From: CAYUTA01 sp964447605
GTDB taxonomy: Bacteria; Bacillota; Clostridia; Christensenellales; CAG-138
Reading direction: 5' to 3'
NCBI GenBank assembly: GCA_964447605.1
Contig: CAYUTA010000020.1
Span: forward strand, 1 to 40,800
Length of the DNA stretch: 40,800 nucleotides
The notes under the pieces are model-generated. The model had not been told where the DNA came from, made no database searches, and saw only the letters and a list, made by a program, of their open reading frames with translations. Positions 23,798-30,941 of the stretch are shown one piece after another. A program made the translations under genes and the position numbers. Numbering within the stretch: the first letter of the stretch is position 1; every line of letters starts with the position of its first letter.

Positions 23798-24895
23798 TTA
23801 AACCCGAACGGCCTTCACCGGTCCGGTTACATCAATCGGCCCGCCGCCAAGGCAAACGTCGCCCTGGTAAAACACAACCCACTGCCCCGGGGTTACCGCG
23901 CGCTGCGGCCTGTCAAACGCCACATCCGCGCCTTTTCCCGCAATGCGCACCCTCACGCCCTGGTCCGGCTGGCGGTAGCGGAACTTTGCCGTGCAGCTGA
24001 ATTCGCATGACGGCGGCGCACCGGCAATCCAGTTGATCTTTTCCGCCCCGAGCGAGCGGCTGAACAACTCGTCATGCTCACCCTGCTGCACAATGAGCAG
24101 GTTGCGCGGCAAGTCCTTGCCGATGACAAACCAGCTCTCGCCCGTTCCGTCGCTTCGGCCGCCGATGCCAAGCCCCTTGCGCTGCCCCAGCGTATAGTAC
24201 ATCAATCCGTCGTGTTTGCCGACGGTCCTTCCCGTTTCATCCACCATGTCCCCCGGCTGCGCCGGAAGATACCGCATGAGGAACCGCTTAAAATCGCGCT
24301 CGCCGATAAAACACACGCCGGTGCTGTCCTTCTTGTCGGCATTGACGAACCCCCGCTCGCGAGCGATGCGGCGTACCTCTCCCTTTTGCAGCGCACCGAT
24401 GGGAAACACGGCATGTTTGAGTTGCTCCGCCATCAGGCCCGCAAGAAAGTAGGTTTGATCCTTGCCGCCGTCCGCCGCGCGCAGAAGCCTTACGCCTTCC
24501 GATTTGTCCAAACGGGCATAATGCCCGGTGGCCAGGGTTTCCGCGCCCGTCCGCAGGGCAAAATCAAGAAACGCGCGGAATTTGATCTCACAGTTGCACA
24601 GCACGTCCGGGTTGGGCGTTCGCCCTTTTTTGTATTCGTCCAGAAAGTAAGAAAATACGCGGTCACGGTATTCCCCGGCAAAATTGACGGTATAGTACGG
24701 AATGCCGATGTTTTCGGACACGGCCTTTACGTCGGCGTAATCACCTGCCGCCGTGCAGACGCCGTCCTCCCCGGCCTCTTCCCAGTTCTTCATAAATACG
24801 CCGACAACGTCGCGGCCCTGCCGCTTGAGCAGATAGGCCGCGACCGCGCTGTCCACCCCGCCCGACATCCCGGCGATTACGTGGCCCGTGCGCAT
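23798..24895 (-). CDS. mnmA: tRNA-specific 2-thiouridylase MnmA
   Basis: A 365-residue protein with the ATP-pyrophosphatase loop GMSGGVDSAVAA (residues 9-20), the NPDVLCNCEIKF segment with the first catalytic cysteine, and STGVCFIGERDF with the second. The C-terminal beta-barrel ends normally. It makes 2-thiouridine at wobble position 34 of Lys, Glu and Gln tRNAs, using persulfide sulfur from a cysteine desulfurase. GGAGG lies 9 bases before the ATG, inside the end of the copZ-like gene; only 4 bases separate the two genes, so they are cotranscribed. A terminator at 23588-23618 closes the operon. Confidence 0.96.
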   Translation of the reverse strand: MRTGHVIAGMSGGVDSAVAAYLLKRQGRDVVGVFMKNWEEAGEDGVCTAAGDYADVKAVSENIGIPYYTVNFAGEYRDRVFSYFLDEYKKGRTPNPDVLCNCEIKFRAFLDFALRTGAETLATGHYARLDKSEGVRLLRAADGGKDQTYFLAGLMAEQLKHAVFPIGALQKGEVRRIARERGFVNADKKDSTGVCFIGERDFKRFLMRYLPAQPGDMVDETGRTVGKHDGLMYYTLGQRKGLGIGGRSDGTGESWFVIGKDLPRNLLIVQQGEHDELFSRSLGAEKINWIAGAPPSCEFSCTAKFRYRQPDQGVRVRIAGKGADVAFDRPQRAVTPGQWVVFYQGDVCLGGGPIDVTGPVKAVRV

Positions 24896-24899
24896 GGGT

Positions 24900-25103
24900 C
24901 TATGCCTCCATCATGCCGGTTACGGCAAAGCCGCGCTCCGCAACCGCTTCCTTTACGGCCTCGATGTCACCGTCAAACGACAGGTCCGCCGCGCCGATTG
25001 TGCAGTTATGTACCTGCGCGCCAAGCTCGCTCAACGCCTGCGTCACGCTCTTTACGCAATGCGCGCAGCCCATGCCCTCGATGGTCACTTGATATCGCTT
25101 CAT
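24900..25103 (-). CDS. CopZ-like heavy-metal-associated (HMA) domain protein
   Basis: A 67-residue single HMA domain: MKRYQVTIEGMGCAHC, with the metal-binding Cys13-x2-Cys16, followed by the beta-alpha-beta pattern. The length equals that of copper chaperones such as CopZ, which carry Cu(I) to CopA ATPases. The first cysteine is preceded by MG rather than the usual MT/MS, a minor variation. GAGGAGG lies 10 bases before the ATG; an in-frame TTG two codons earlier is an alternative. No copper ATPase or CsoR/CopY regulator is nearby. Instead mnmA follows after 4 bases. Confidence 0.9.
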   Translation of the reverse strand: MKRYQVTIEGMGCAHCVKSVTQALSELGAQVHNCTIGAADLSFDGDIEAVKEAVAERGFAVTGMMEA

Positions 25104-25134
25104 AAACAAATCGCCTCCTCTGTGTTTCGTTTAC

Positions 25135-25165
25135 AGTATAACACAAAGGAGACCGGGACTGTCAA
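25135..25165 (-). promoter_or_regulatory. copZ-mnmA promoter
   Basis: TTGACA (25160-25165) and TATACT (25135-25140) on the minus strand are separated by 19 bases, slightly long, about 30 bases upstream of the copZ start. Confidence 0.5.
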
Positions 25166-25240
25166 AAGCCCTCCGCAGAGTGAAGCCGTCATCATGGGTA
25201 AGGACGGCATGTACGTTCTCCGCCCATGCATCTGCACGTT

Positions 25241-25354
25241 TTGCCTCCCGGGCGCGTGAAGCGCGTGAGGCAAAGCGTAGCTTTCCCGTTAAAAAACATA
25301 TTTTTTGACGGCTCCGGCCCCCTCTGCGTTTCCTTTGCAGGATAGCGCAAAGGA
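25241..25354. other. Cluster of three inverted repeats after the Cys-rich gene
   Basis: Three stem-loops lie in the 290-base gap between the Cys-rich gene and copZ. They are TTGCCTC/GAGGCAA (25241-25273), CCGTTAAAAAA against TTTTTTGACGG with one mismatch (25286-25311), and TCCTTTGC/GCAAAGGA (25331-25354). At least one probably ends the Cys-rich transcript, but none has a clean U-run placed as in a textbook terminator. Confidence 0.45.
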
Positions 25355-25396
25355 GGCCTTCTTGAATTATCTTACTTCATATGTATGCGTGATTCC

Positions 25397-25597
25397 TTAG
25401 TTGCAGCCGCAACCGCAGGGATTCCGCGGGGGAGCGGCGCAGCCGCAGCTGGACTCGCCGCAATCGCAGAAGCGGGAGAGCAGCAGGATCCAGATCAGGC
25501 TGTCGCAGGTATTGCCGCAGCCGTCATCGAGGATCAGAAGCAGAATGAGAATCCACCACATGGAGTTCCCTCCGGCAAAGTTACTCAAGCAACCCAT
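25397..25597 (-). CDS. Small cysteine-rich protein with two WILLL hydrophobic segments
   Basis: A 66-residue protein with ten cysteines (3, 27, 31, 44, 46, 51, 53, 61, 63, 65). There are two aromatic-aliphatic segments (WWILILLLILDD at 14-25 and LIWILLLSRF at 34-43) and a Cys/Gly-rich tail. AGGAGG lies 6 bases before the ATG, a strong start. It resembles the small proteins labelled chorion class high-cysteine HCB protein in clostridial annotations; the function is unknown. A structural, metal-binding or spore-coat role are possibilities only. It appears monocistronic and is divergent from degV. Confidence 0.75.
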   Translation of the reverse strand: MGCLSNFAGGNSMWWILILLLILDDGCGNTCDSLIWILLLSRFCDCGESSCGCAAPPRNPCGCGCN

Positions 25598-25747
25598 ATA
25601 TGTCCTCCTATATACATTATGCATTTCGGCGTTCTCGCGCCGATTACTGTATAATACGCATAACGCATTTGGTTGGTGCATACATTTGAGGTTGGAGGTT
25701 TGTTTATTTATCGCCTGCCGCGTTTTCTAAATCCGGCGGCCGCACGT

Positions 25748-25776
25748 TTGACGAAACGCATGCGCTTTGCTAATAT
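25748..25776 (+). promoter_or_regulatory. degV promoter
   Basis: TTGACG (25748-25753) is followed after 17 bases by TAATAT (25771-25776), about 35 bases upstream of the DegV ATG. Confidence 0.55.
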
Positions 25777-25811
25777 TAGCGATATGAATTTACTCGGAGG
25801 TACGTGTCACC

Positions 25812-26678
25812 ATGCCTGCAACTGGAAAAATCCTGCTCAGCGCGGATACTCCATGCGATATCGGTCCGGAGCTAAAGGAGCGTTACGGCGTGTCGCTGTT
25901 CCCGCTGCACATCCTGCTTGAGGACAAGTCCTATACCGACGGGAAGGACATCACGCCGGATTACATCTACCGGACATGGCGGGAAAAACATGTTTTGCCG
26001 CAAACGGCCGCCATCAATCCCAAGGAATATGTAACGTACTTTCAGCCGTATCTGGAGGATGGATACGATATTTTACACATCTCGCTCGGTTCCGGCCTGT
26101 CGAGTTCATACCAGAACTGTAAGGCTGCGGCCGAATCGCTGTCCGGACGCGTATACGTCATCGACTCGTGCAGCCTCTCGACCGGCTTTGGCCTGCTGGT
26201 ATGCGAGGCGGGCGAGCGCATTCGTTCCGGCATGCCCATAGAGCGGGTCTATGAGGAGGTCGGCGCGCTCGTGTCCAAAACAAGCGCGAGCTTTATGGTC
26301 GATACGCTCGAATTTCTGCATGCGGGCGGCCGTTGCTCCGGCCTTGCGCACCTGTCGGCGGAGATGTTCAAGATCAAGCCGACCATTCTCGTGCGCAATG
26401 ATTTGCAGGGCAGCATGGTGGTCGGTAAAAAATACATGGGAAAATTCGAACGCTCGCTCATAAAGTATGTCGAGGACACGCTGAAAGATCGCGACGACAT
26501 TGTGCCCGGGCGTTGTTTTGTCACATTTTCAACCATCGATCCCGGCCTTGCAGAGCAGGTCATGGCGCGCGTGAAGGAGTTGCAACCCTTTCAGGAGGTC
26601 TTTGCTACGCACGCAAGCTGCACCATCAGCGCGCACTGCGGCCCAAACACCCTCGGCGTACTCTTTTTGACCAAATAG
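25812..26678 (+). CDS. DegV family fatty-acid-binding protein
   Basis: A 288-residue protein with the DegV landmarks: an N-terminal SADTPCDIGPELKERY, the VFPLH-like FPLHILLEDKSYTDG, ISLGSGLSSSYQ, and the C-terminal SCTISAHCGPNTLGVLFL. DegV proteins bind a fatty acid; some act as FakB subunits feeding fatty acids to the FakA kinase for phospholipid synthesis. No fakA is in the window. GGAGG lies 11 bases before the ATG, a long but usable spacing. It is monocistronic, closed by a terminator. Confidence 0.93.
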   Translation: MPATGKILLSADTPCDIGPELKERYGVSLFPLHILLEDKSYTDGKDITPDYIYRTWREKHVLPQTAAINPKEYVTYFQPYLEDGYDILHISLGSGLSSSYQNCKAAAESLSGRVYVIDSCSLSTGFGLLVCEAGERIRSGMPIERVYEEVGALVSKTSASFMVDTLEFLHAGGRCSGLAHLSAEMFKIKPTILVRNDLQGSMVVGKKYMGKFERSLIKYVEDTLKDRDDIVPGRCFVTFSTIDPGLAEQVMARVKELQPFQEVFATHASCTISAHCGPNTLGVLFLTK

Positions 26679-26726
26679 CCACGGCGGAACAGGCCGTGCC
26701 GCGGTTGCGCCGCTTTAACGCGGACA

Positions 26727-26770
26727 ACGCCTCCGTGCCGGTTGTTTCCCATCGGCACAGGGGCGTTTTT
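26727..26770 (+). terminator. Intrinsic terminator after degV
   Basis: ACGCC and GTGCCG (26727-26740) pair with CGGCAC and GGGCG (26753-26765) around a 12-base loop, followed by TTTTT. The end overlaps the last codons of the convergent ABC-F gene region. Confidence 0.75.
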
Positions 26771-26773
26771 CGT

Positions 26774-28252
26774 TTACAGCGTAATACGCCTTGTCGCAAC
26801 GGCGTCTGAAAACGCCGCGTCGTGCTCGACAAATAAAAGCGTCGGCGCATATGCGGCAATCAGCTCCTCAAGCTGTATGCGCGAGATGACGTCGATATAG
26901 TTGAGCGGCTCATCCCAGACATACAGGTGCGCGTGTTGGCATAGGCTTACGGCAAGCAGCGTCTTTTTCCGCTGTCCGGCGCTGAACGCCTCCATGTCCT
27001 TTTCAAACTGCGTGCGGGAAAAGCCGAGCTTGCGCAATATCGTTAAAAACAGGGTTGTGTCGATCCCGGCCGCTCCCGCAAAATCCGTCAACCGGCCCGA
27101 GAGATGCTCCGCGTCCTGCGCAACATAGGAAATGACCAGGCCCCTGCCACGGTACAATGTGCCGCAATGCGGAACCTGCCGGCCGCAGATAAGCCTTAAA
27201 ACGCTCGATTTGCCGGAACCGTTCCCGCCGCTTAACGCAATGCGGTCACCCGGCTCAACCGCAAGATTCACGCCGCTGCATACGGTTTTCCCGCCGTAAC
27301 AGACGCCGACGTTTTCAAGCCGCACCAGCGTGCCGCCGCGATAGACGAGCGGATGCAGCTTGAGCGTTTCTGCGCTTTCAATGTTTTTCAGCAGGGCGGC
27401 CTTTTCCTCCGCCGCGGCCGTACGCCTGTTTTCAATGGTCTTGGCGCGTTGCATCATCTTCGCCGATTTGTGCCCGAGATAGCCGCGGTCCGGCCGCAGC
27501 CCGGAATTGCGCGCGCCCTTTTTGGCGCTTTCCGCCCGGTCGGACCAGCTCGCCGCGCGTCTGGCCGCCGATTCCAGCCGGCCGACGTCGCGCGCCAAAC
27601 GCTCGTTCTCCGCCTGTTCAAACTGATCCTGCATGGATTTATTGCGCCACCATGAGGAAAAGTTTCCCTTCTGCACCTCGACGTTCATTTTATTGATCGA
27701 CAGAATATGATCGACGCAGCTATCCAGAAAGGCGCGGTCGTGCGACACCAGTATAAAGCCGCGTTTGCCCGCAAGATAACGGGCGACGGATGTCCGGCCG
27801 GCCGCATCGAGGTGGTTGGTCGGTTCGTCGATAAGCAGAAAGCTGTTTTCTTTGAGAAAGTGCGCGGCCAGCAGCACTTTGGTTTGCTCACCATTGGAAA
27901 GCGTCCCAAACGGCCGCTCCAGCACGTCCGGTGAAACGCCGAGCAGCTGCAGCTCACGCATGAGCCGCCACGCTTCATGGGTTGGCAGAATGCCGCCGAA
28001 CACCACGCGCGTAACGCACGCCCTATCCTGCACGGCATATGGAAAATAGGTGAACGAAACGCTTGCCGAGATCTTGCCGCCATAGGGATACTCGCCCATG
28101 AGCAGCTTTAAAAAAGTCGTTTTGCCGCGGCCGTTTCTGCCGACAAAGCCCAGCCTCCAGTCGGTATCGATCTGAAAGCTTGCGTTTTCAAAAATGTTGT
28201 CGCTGCTGCCCGCATAGGCAAAGGTAAGACGGTTGACATGGATTAAAGACAT
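26774..28252 (-). CDS. Lsa-type ABC-F ribosomal protection ATPase
   Basis: A 492-residue protein, close to the ~498 residues of Lsa(A), with two ATPase domains and no membrane segment. Domain 1 has GRNGRGKTTF, LSNGEQTKVLLA and LLIDEPTNHLD. Domain 2 has GGNGSGKSS, FSAGQRKKTLLA and the Lsa-like WDEPLNYID. The interdomain linker is long and basic, as in antibiotic-resistance ABC-F proteins. These bind the ribosomal E site and displace lincosamides, streptogramin A and pleuromutilins. GGAGGG lies 7 bases before the ATG. A longer in-frame extension from 28456 lacks a ribosome binding site and falls in the leader. The gene follows a ~330-base leader, suggesting drug-inducible attenuation. The resistance spectrum is inferred, not shown. 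Confidence 0.88.
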   Translation of the reverse strand: MSLIHVNRLTFAYAGSSDNIFENASFQIDTDWRLGFVGRNGRGKTTFLKLLMGEYPYGGKISASVSFTYFPYAVQDRACVTRVVFGGILPTHEAWRLMRELQLLGVSPDVLERPFGTLSNGEQTKVLLAAHFLKENSFLLIDEPTNHLDAAGRTSVARYLAGKRGFILVSHDRAFLDSCVDHILSINKMNVEVQKGNFSSWWRNKSMQDQFEQAENERLARDVGRLESAARRAASWSDRAESAKKGARNSGLRPDRGYLGHKSAKMMQRAKTIENRRTAAAEEKAALLKNIESAETLKLHPLVYRGGTLVRLENVGVCYGGKTVCSGVNLAVEPGDRIALSGGNGSGKSSVLRLICGRQVPHCGTLYRGRGLVISYVAQDAEHLSGRLTDFAGAAGIDTTLFLTILRKLGFSRTQFEKDMEAFSAGQRKKTLLAVSLCQHAHLYVWDEPLNYIDVISRIQLEELIAAYAPTLLFVEHDAAFSDAVATRRITL

Positions 28253-28318
28253 TCTGATTCCCTCCGCGCCGCATGCGCCGGACGGCACTGGCATCCACAC
28301 TGCGGCAAATAACACAAA

Positions 28319-28346
28319 AGCTGCAAGAAAACTCGTTCCCGCAGCT
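28319..28346 (-). terminator. Attenuator-like hairpin in the ABC-F leader
   Basis: On the minus strand AGCTGC (28341-28346) pairs with GCAGCT (28319-28324), with GGAA/TTTC pairing inside, followed by TTTTGTGTT. The 3' arm shares the 9-mer TTTTCTTGC with the end of the leader ORF (28493-28501), which could form a competing structure. Confidence 0.4.
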
Positions 28347-28489
28347 GGAATCCATGCCGGTGTCATGCCGGAAAGCCGCGTTTCCCGCGGTCCCCTGCAA
28401 ACAGACGGTTCAAATACACCGCGCAGAAACCTTCTTGCCCTGGCATGCCGAAACAACGCCCCCCCTGTACCTGGCCATGCCGAACCCGT

Positions 28490-28564
28490 TCAGCAAGAAA
28501 ATTTGCGCATCCTTTCAACCCCCGTCATTATGAAGCGCTCCGTCTTACACGAACCGTATTTCAT
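28490..28564 (-). CDS. Candidate 24-residue leader peptide of the ABC-F gene
   Basis: An ATG at 28564, about 17 bases after the predicted transcription start, opens a 24-codon frame (MKYGSCKTERF at its start) ending TGA at 28490. AGGG lies 8 bases upstream, a weak ribosome binding site. The position fits a regulatory leader peptide, but coding status is unproven. Confidence 0.35.
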   Translation of the reverse strand: MKYGSCKTERFIMTGVERMRKFSC

Positions 28565-28587
28565 ATTTTTGCCCTAAATCCGTTTTA

Positions 28588-28617
28588 AGTATATACTGCC
28601 ATTTTTTATATTGTCAA
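28588..28617 (-). promoter_or_regulatory. Promoter of the ABC-F transcript
   Basis: Perfect TTGACA (28612-28617) and TATACT (28588-28593) on the minus strand with an 18-base spacer. Confidence 0.65.
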
Positions 28618-28646
28618 CCAAAGCGCGCAACAACCGCTCCCCCGGC

Positions 28647-28667
28647 CTCGGGCCGCCACGGCCCGAG
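28647..28667 (-). other. 8-bp stem-loop downstream of the RclA-like gene
   Basis: CTCGGGCC (28647-28654) and GGCCCGAG (28660-28667) form a perfect stem with a 5-base loop about 55-75 bases after the stop of the flavin oxidoreductase. No U-run follows, so it is a probable 3'-end structure rather than a proven terminator. Confidence 0.4.
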
Positions 28668-28719
28668 CCACGCAATTGCACACAGCGGTCCAAGCCGGGA
28701 TATAAAACTTTACACGCGC

Positions 28720-30090
28720 CTATTCGCCGGCGAACAGATCGTTCAATGCCTCCGCCATTGTAGGGTGCGTAAATATCTGATCGCGCAGCGCCGCATAGGG
28801 CATTGCCGCATCCATAGCCAGTTTTATGATATTAATCATCTCATGCGACTCCGCGCAGAACAGATGCGCCCCCAGGATTCTGCCGGTTTTCTGATCGATG
28901 ACCGCTTTCAATAGTCCGCTCGTCTCACGCAGCACCTGTGCCTTTGGAATGGCGCTTGCGGCCAGCCTGACCACAGAGATGTCATACCCGAGTGCCAGCG
29001 CCTCTTTTTCGCTCAGCCCGGCCCGGGAAAAAGGCGGGTCCAGAAATACGCTGTAGGGCACGGCGCCACGATTGCCCGTCGTACGCTTGCCATCGCCCAG
29101 AACGTCGGATTTGACAATGCGGAAGTCGTCCAATGAAATATATGTGAATTGCAGCCCGCCGGTAACATCTCCCATAGCCCATACGCCGGGCGCGGTGGTA
29201 CGCAAATGCTCGTCCACCTGGACCGCGCCGCGGGACGTCAGGGCTACGCCCGCCCGTTCGGGATGCAGCTCCGCCGGATTTGGGCGACGGCCGGTGGCCA
29301 TCAGCACCGCTTCAGCCGGCAGGGATTCGTGCCCCGCCGGCGTCTCAACCGACACGTCCGCATATCCGTTCCGATCCGCTATGCGCACAACCTTGGTTGA
29401 GAACAATACCCGCACGCCCAAAGCCTCCAGCCTGTTCAGCACGGCCTGCGCAATCTCCTCGTCCTCCCGTGGAAGAAATACAGCGCCATCCTGCACCACG
29501 GTTACCTGCGCGCCGAAGTTTGCATACATGGAGGCAAACTCCATACCGATGTATCCGGCGCCGATGACGACCAATCGTCTCGGCAGCGTTTCCAGCGACA
29601 TCAGCGTTTCACTGGAATAGATATGGCCGCTTTCATGCACGCCGTCGATGGGCGGGATAAAAGGCCGGGAGCCGGTATTGATGAAGATGCGTGAAGCGGT
29701 CAGCTTATCGGCGGATCCATCCGGAAAGACGACGCGTACCGTTCTCTCACCATGAAATTCCGCCACCCCGGTTAATACTGTGATATTGGGCCGTGTGGTC
29801 AGTTTGTCAAGATTCTTTTGCCGCAACAGGGAAACGATCCGCTCCCGCTCCCGCACCGCCTCCGCATAACGCGCCGCCTTCTCCGAAAACGCGCCGCCCA
29901 GAGCCGCCGACATCTTCGCGCTTGTTATCAGGGATTTGGATGGAATACAACCGGTATTGATGCAGGCGCCCCCATACATTTTTTCAGAGCGCTCCACGAC
30001 CGCTACGGACATATCCGCAGCCGCCAATGCCCCCGCCAGGGTCTTTCCGCCCTTGCCAAAGCCCAAAATAACCGCGTCAACATTTTTCAT
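28720..30090 (-). CDS. RclA-like FAD-dependent pyridine nucleotide-disulfide oxidoreductase
   Basis: A 456-residue flavoprotein. The N-terminus AVILGFGKGGKTLA, the redox pair Cys43-x4-Cys48 in GGACINTGCIPSK, the NAD fold VVIGAGYIGMEFASMYANFG and the C-terminal HPTMAEALNDLF are as in RclA/YkgC and related mercuric-reductase-like proteins. There is no N-terminal HMA domain and no vicinal C-terminal cysteine pair, so mercuric reductase itself is unlikely. RclA protects E. coli against hypochlorous acid and copper by NAD(P)H-dependent reduction. GGAGGG lies 9 bases before the ATG. It is preceded by a rhodanese gene in the same operon, pointing to redox or sulfur stress. Confidence 0.85.
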   Translation of the reverse strand: MKNVDAVILGFGKGGKTLAGALAAADMSVAVVERSEKMYGGACINTGCIPSKSLITSAKMSAALGGAFSEKAARYAEAVRERERIVSLLRQKNLDKLTTRPNITVLTGVAEFHGERTVRVVFPDGSADKLTASRIFINTGSRPFIPPIDGVHESGHIYSSETLMSLETLPRRLVVIGAGYIGMEFASMYANFGAQVTVVQDGAVFLPREDEEIAQAVLNRLEALGVRVLFSTKVVRIADRNGYADVSVETPAGHESLPAEAVLMATGRRPNPAELHPERAGVALTSRGAVQVDEHLRTTAPGVWAMGDVTGGLQFTYISLDDFRIVKSDVLGDGKRTTGNRGAVPYSVFLDPPFSRAGLSEKEALALGYDISVVRLAASAIPKAQVLRETSGLLKAVIDQKTGRILGAHLFCAESHEMINIIKLAMDAAMPYAALRDQIFTHPTMAEALNDLFAGE

Positions 30091-30139
30091 CAGCCTTTTC
30101 CCTCCGATTCATTGATTAAAAATGCCCATGGCATTTGCC

Positions 30140-30652
30140 TCATGACGCTTCTGTTTCATAGGGCCAGTCAATGATACCGCCGAAATCATACACGCCCGAA
30201 TATCCCAGCTCCGCCAGTCTGTCTGCGGCCGCCTTGCTGCGGCGCCCGCTGCGGCAGTAGATCAGCAGGGGTGCACCCATATCCGGAAGCGCCTCCGGCG
30301 GTTCGTCCCCTATGCTTTCCAAAGGAACCAGAAGCGCACCCGGAATATGGGCCTCGTCATATTCCTCCCGCGTTCGCACATCGACTATGGTCACGCCGCC
30401 CCCGTCCATCATCGCCCTGGCCTCCTGCGCCGTGATTTTGTGATACGCGCTCTCCGGTATGGCCTCCTTCGCATCGGAGGTTGTTTCCGCCCGGCCCGCC
30501 GCGTCGAGCCCGCAGGCAGACAGGAGCAGCGTGAGCAAAATCATTGGCAGCAGTCGCATTGTGCGGCCGCCGGGCCGGCGCGCATGGGCCGAAGCATCCG
30601 GCGAGTCCGTTTCTCGAGCGACATTCTTTTTACGCTTGAATCTCCACCGCAT
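30140..30652 (-). CDS. Membrane-anchored (lipoprotein) rhodanese-like sulfurtransferase
   Basis: About 170 residues. A basic N-terminal region leads into MRLLPMILLTLLLSACG, a lipoprotein signal with the lipobox cysteine at about residue 47. A single rhodanese domain follows (ITAQEARAMM, VTIVDVRTREEYDEAHIPGA) with the active-site loop YCRSGRRS. Rhodaneses carry persulfide on the loop cysteine. The start is uncertain. The ATG at 30652 has AAGGAAG 8 bases upstream, the first in-frame ATG at 30685 has no such site, and a start at 30559 would give a normal-length signal peptide but has no ribosome binding site. It is the promoter-proximal partner of the RclA-like gene. Confidence 0.85.
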   Translation of the reverse strand: MRWRFKRKKNVARETDSPDASAHARRPGGRTMRLLPMILLTLLLSACGLDAAGRAETTSDAKEAIPESAYHKITAQEARAMMDGGGVTIVDVRTREEYDEAHIPGALLVPLESIGDEPPEALPDMGAPLLIYCRSGRRSKAAADRLAELGYSGVYDFGGIIDWPYETEAS

Positions 30653-30689
30653 TTCAACATCTTCCTTTTTATCCATATTTTTCATTTAT

Positions 30690-30709
30690 TGTAATTATAA
30701 TTATTACAG
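30690..30709. promoter_or_regulatory. PerR/Fur-like box over the -10 region
   Basis: TTATAATTATTACAG at 30695-30709 matches the Bacillus PerR box (TTATAATNATTATAA) at 12 of 14 defined positions. The same DNA can be read as TGTAAT-N7-ATTACA (30690-30708). It covers the -10 box. Confidence 0.5.
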
Positions 30710-30722
30710 TTTGATTTGTCAA
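30694..30722 (-). promoter_or_regulatory. Consensus promoter of the rhodanese-RclA-like operon
   Basis: On the minus strand a perfect TTGACA (30717-30722), a 17-base spacer and a perfect TATAAT (30694-30699). This is the strongest promoter in the window, which makes repression by an overlapping operator likely. Confidence 0.85.
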
Positions 30723-30723
30723 G

Positions 30724-30744
30724 TGTATAAGTGGATTTTATACA
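30724..30744. promoter_or_regulatory. Second inverted repeat upstream of the -35 box
   Basis: TGTATAA (30724-30730) and TTATACA (30738-30744) form a perfect 7-base inverted repeat with a 7-base spacer, just upstream of the -35 of the rhodanese operon. Its centre is 35 bases from the centre of the downstream dyad. Confidence 0.5.
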
Positions 30745-30860
30745 ATCCGGATGTAAAACCTTCCTGCGTTCAAGGCGACGCCATCTTTCCCCTTCGGCAC
30801 AATCATGCATAAAAGTTTAAAATCAGCATATCCGCCCAAGCCCAATCGATGCCCCGCCGC

Positions 30861-30889
30861 TTTACATCATTCCCATTTCGTGGGATAAT
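30861..30889 (+). promoter_or_regulatory. Promoter of the M29 aminopeptidase gene
   Basis: TTTACA (30861-30866), a 17-base spacer and GATAAT (30884-30889), about 52 bases upstream of the start codon. Confidence 0.65.
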
Positions 30890-30941
30890 ACGAAGCAGAA
30901 ATGCGCGGGCGATCAATCTATAACATATGGAGGAAAGCAAG

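Larger units (their letters stand above)
28253..28580 (-). promoter_or_regulatory. Long leader of the ABC-F gene
   Basis: About 330 bases separate the predicted transcription start (near 28580) from the ABC-F start codon. The leader holds a short ORF, four CATGCCG copies (plus-strand reading), and a terminator-like hairpin 70-95 bases before the gene. This layout is that of ribosome-mediated attenuation known for other ABC-F resistance genes. Confidence 0.5.

Noticed and set aside
28253..28456. 68-residue N-terminal extension of the ABC-F protein
   Set aside because: The extension starts at a TTG without a ribosome binding site inside the leader; the ATG at 28252 has GGAGGG and gives the normal Lsa-like start.
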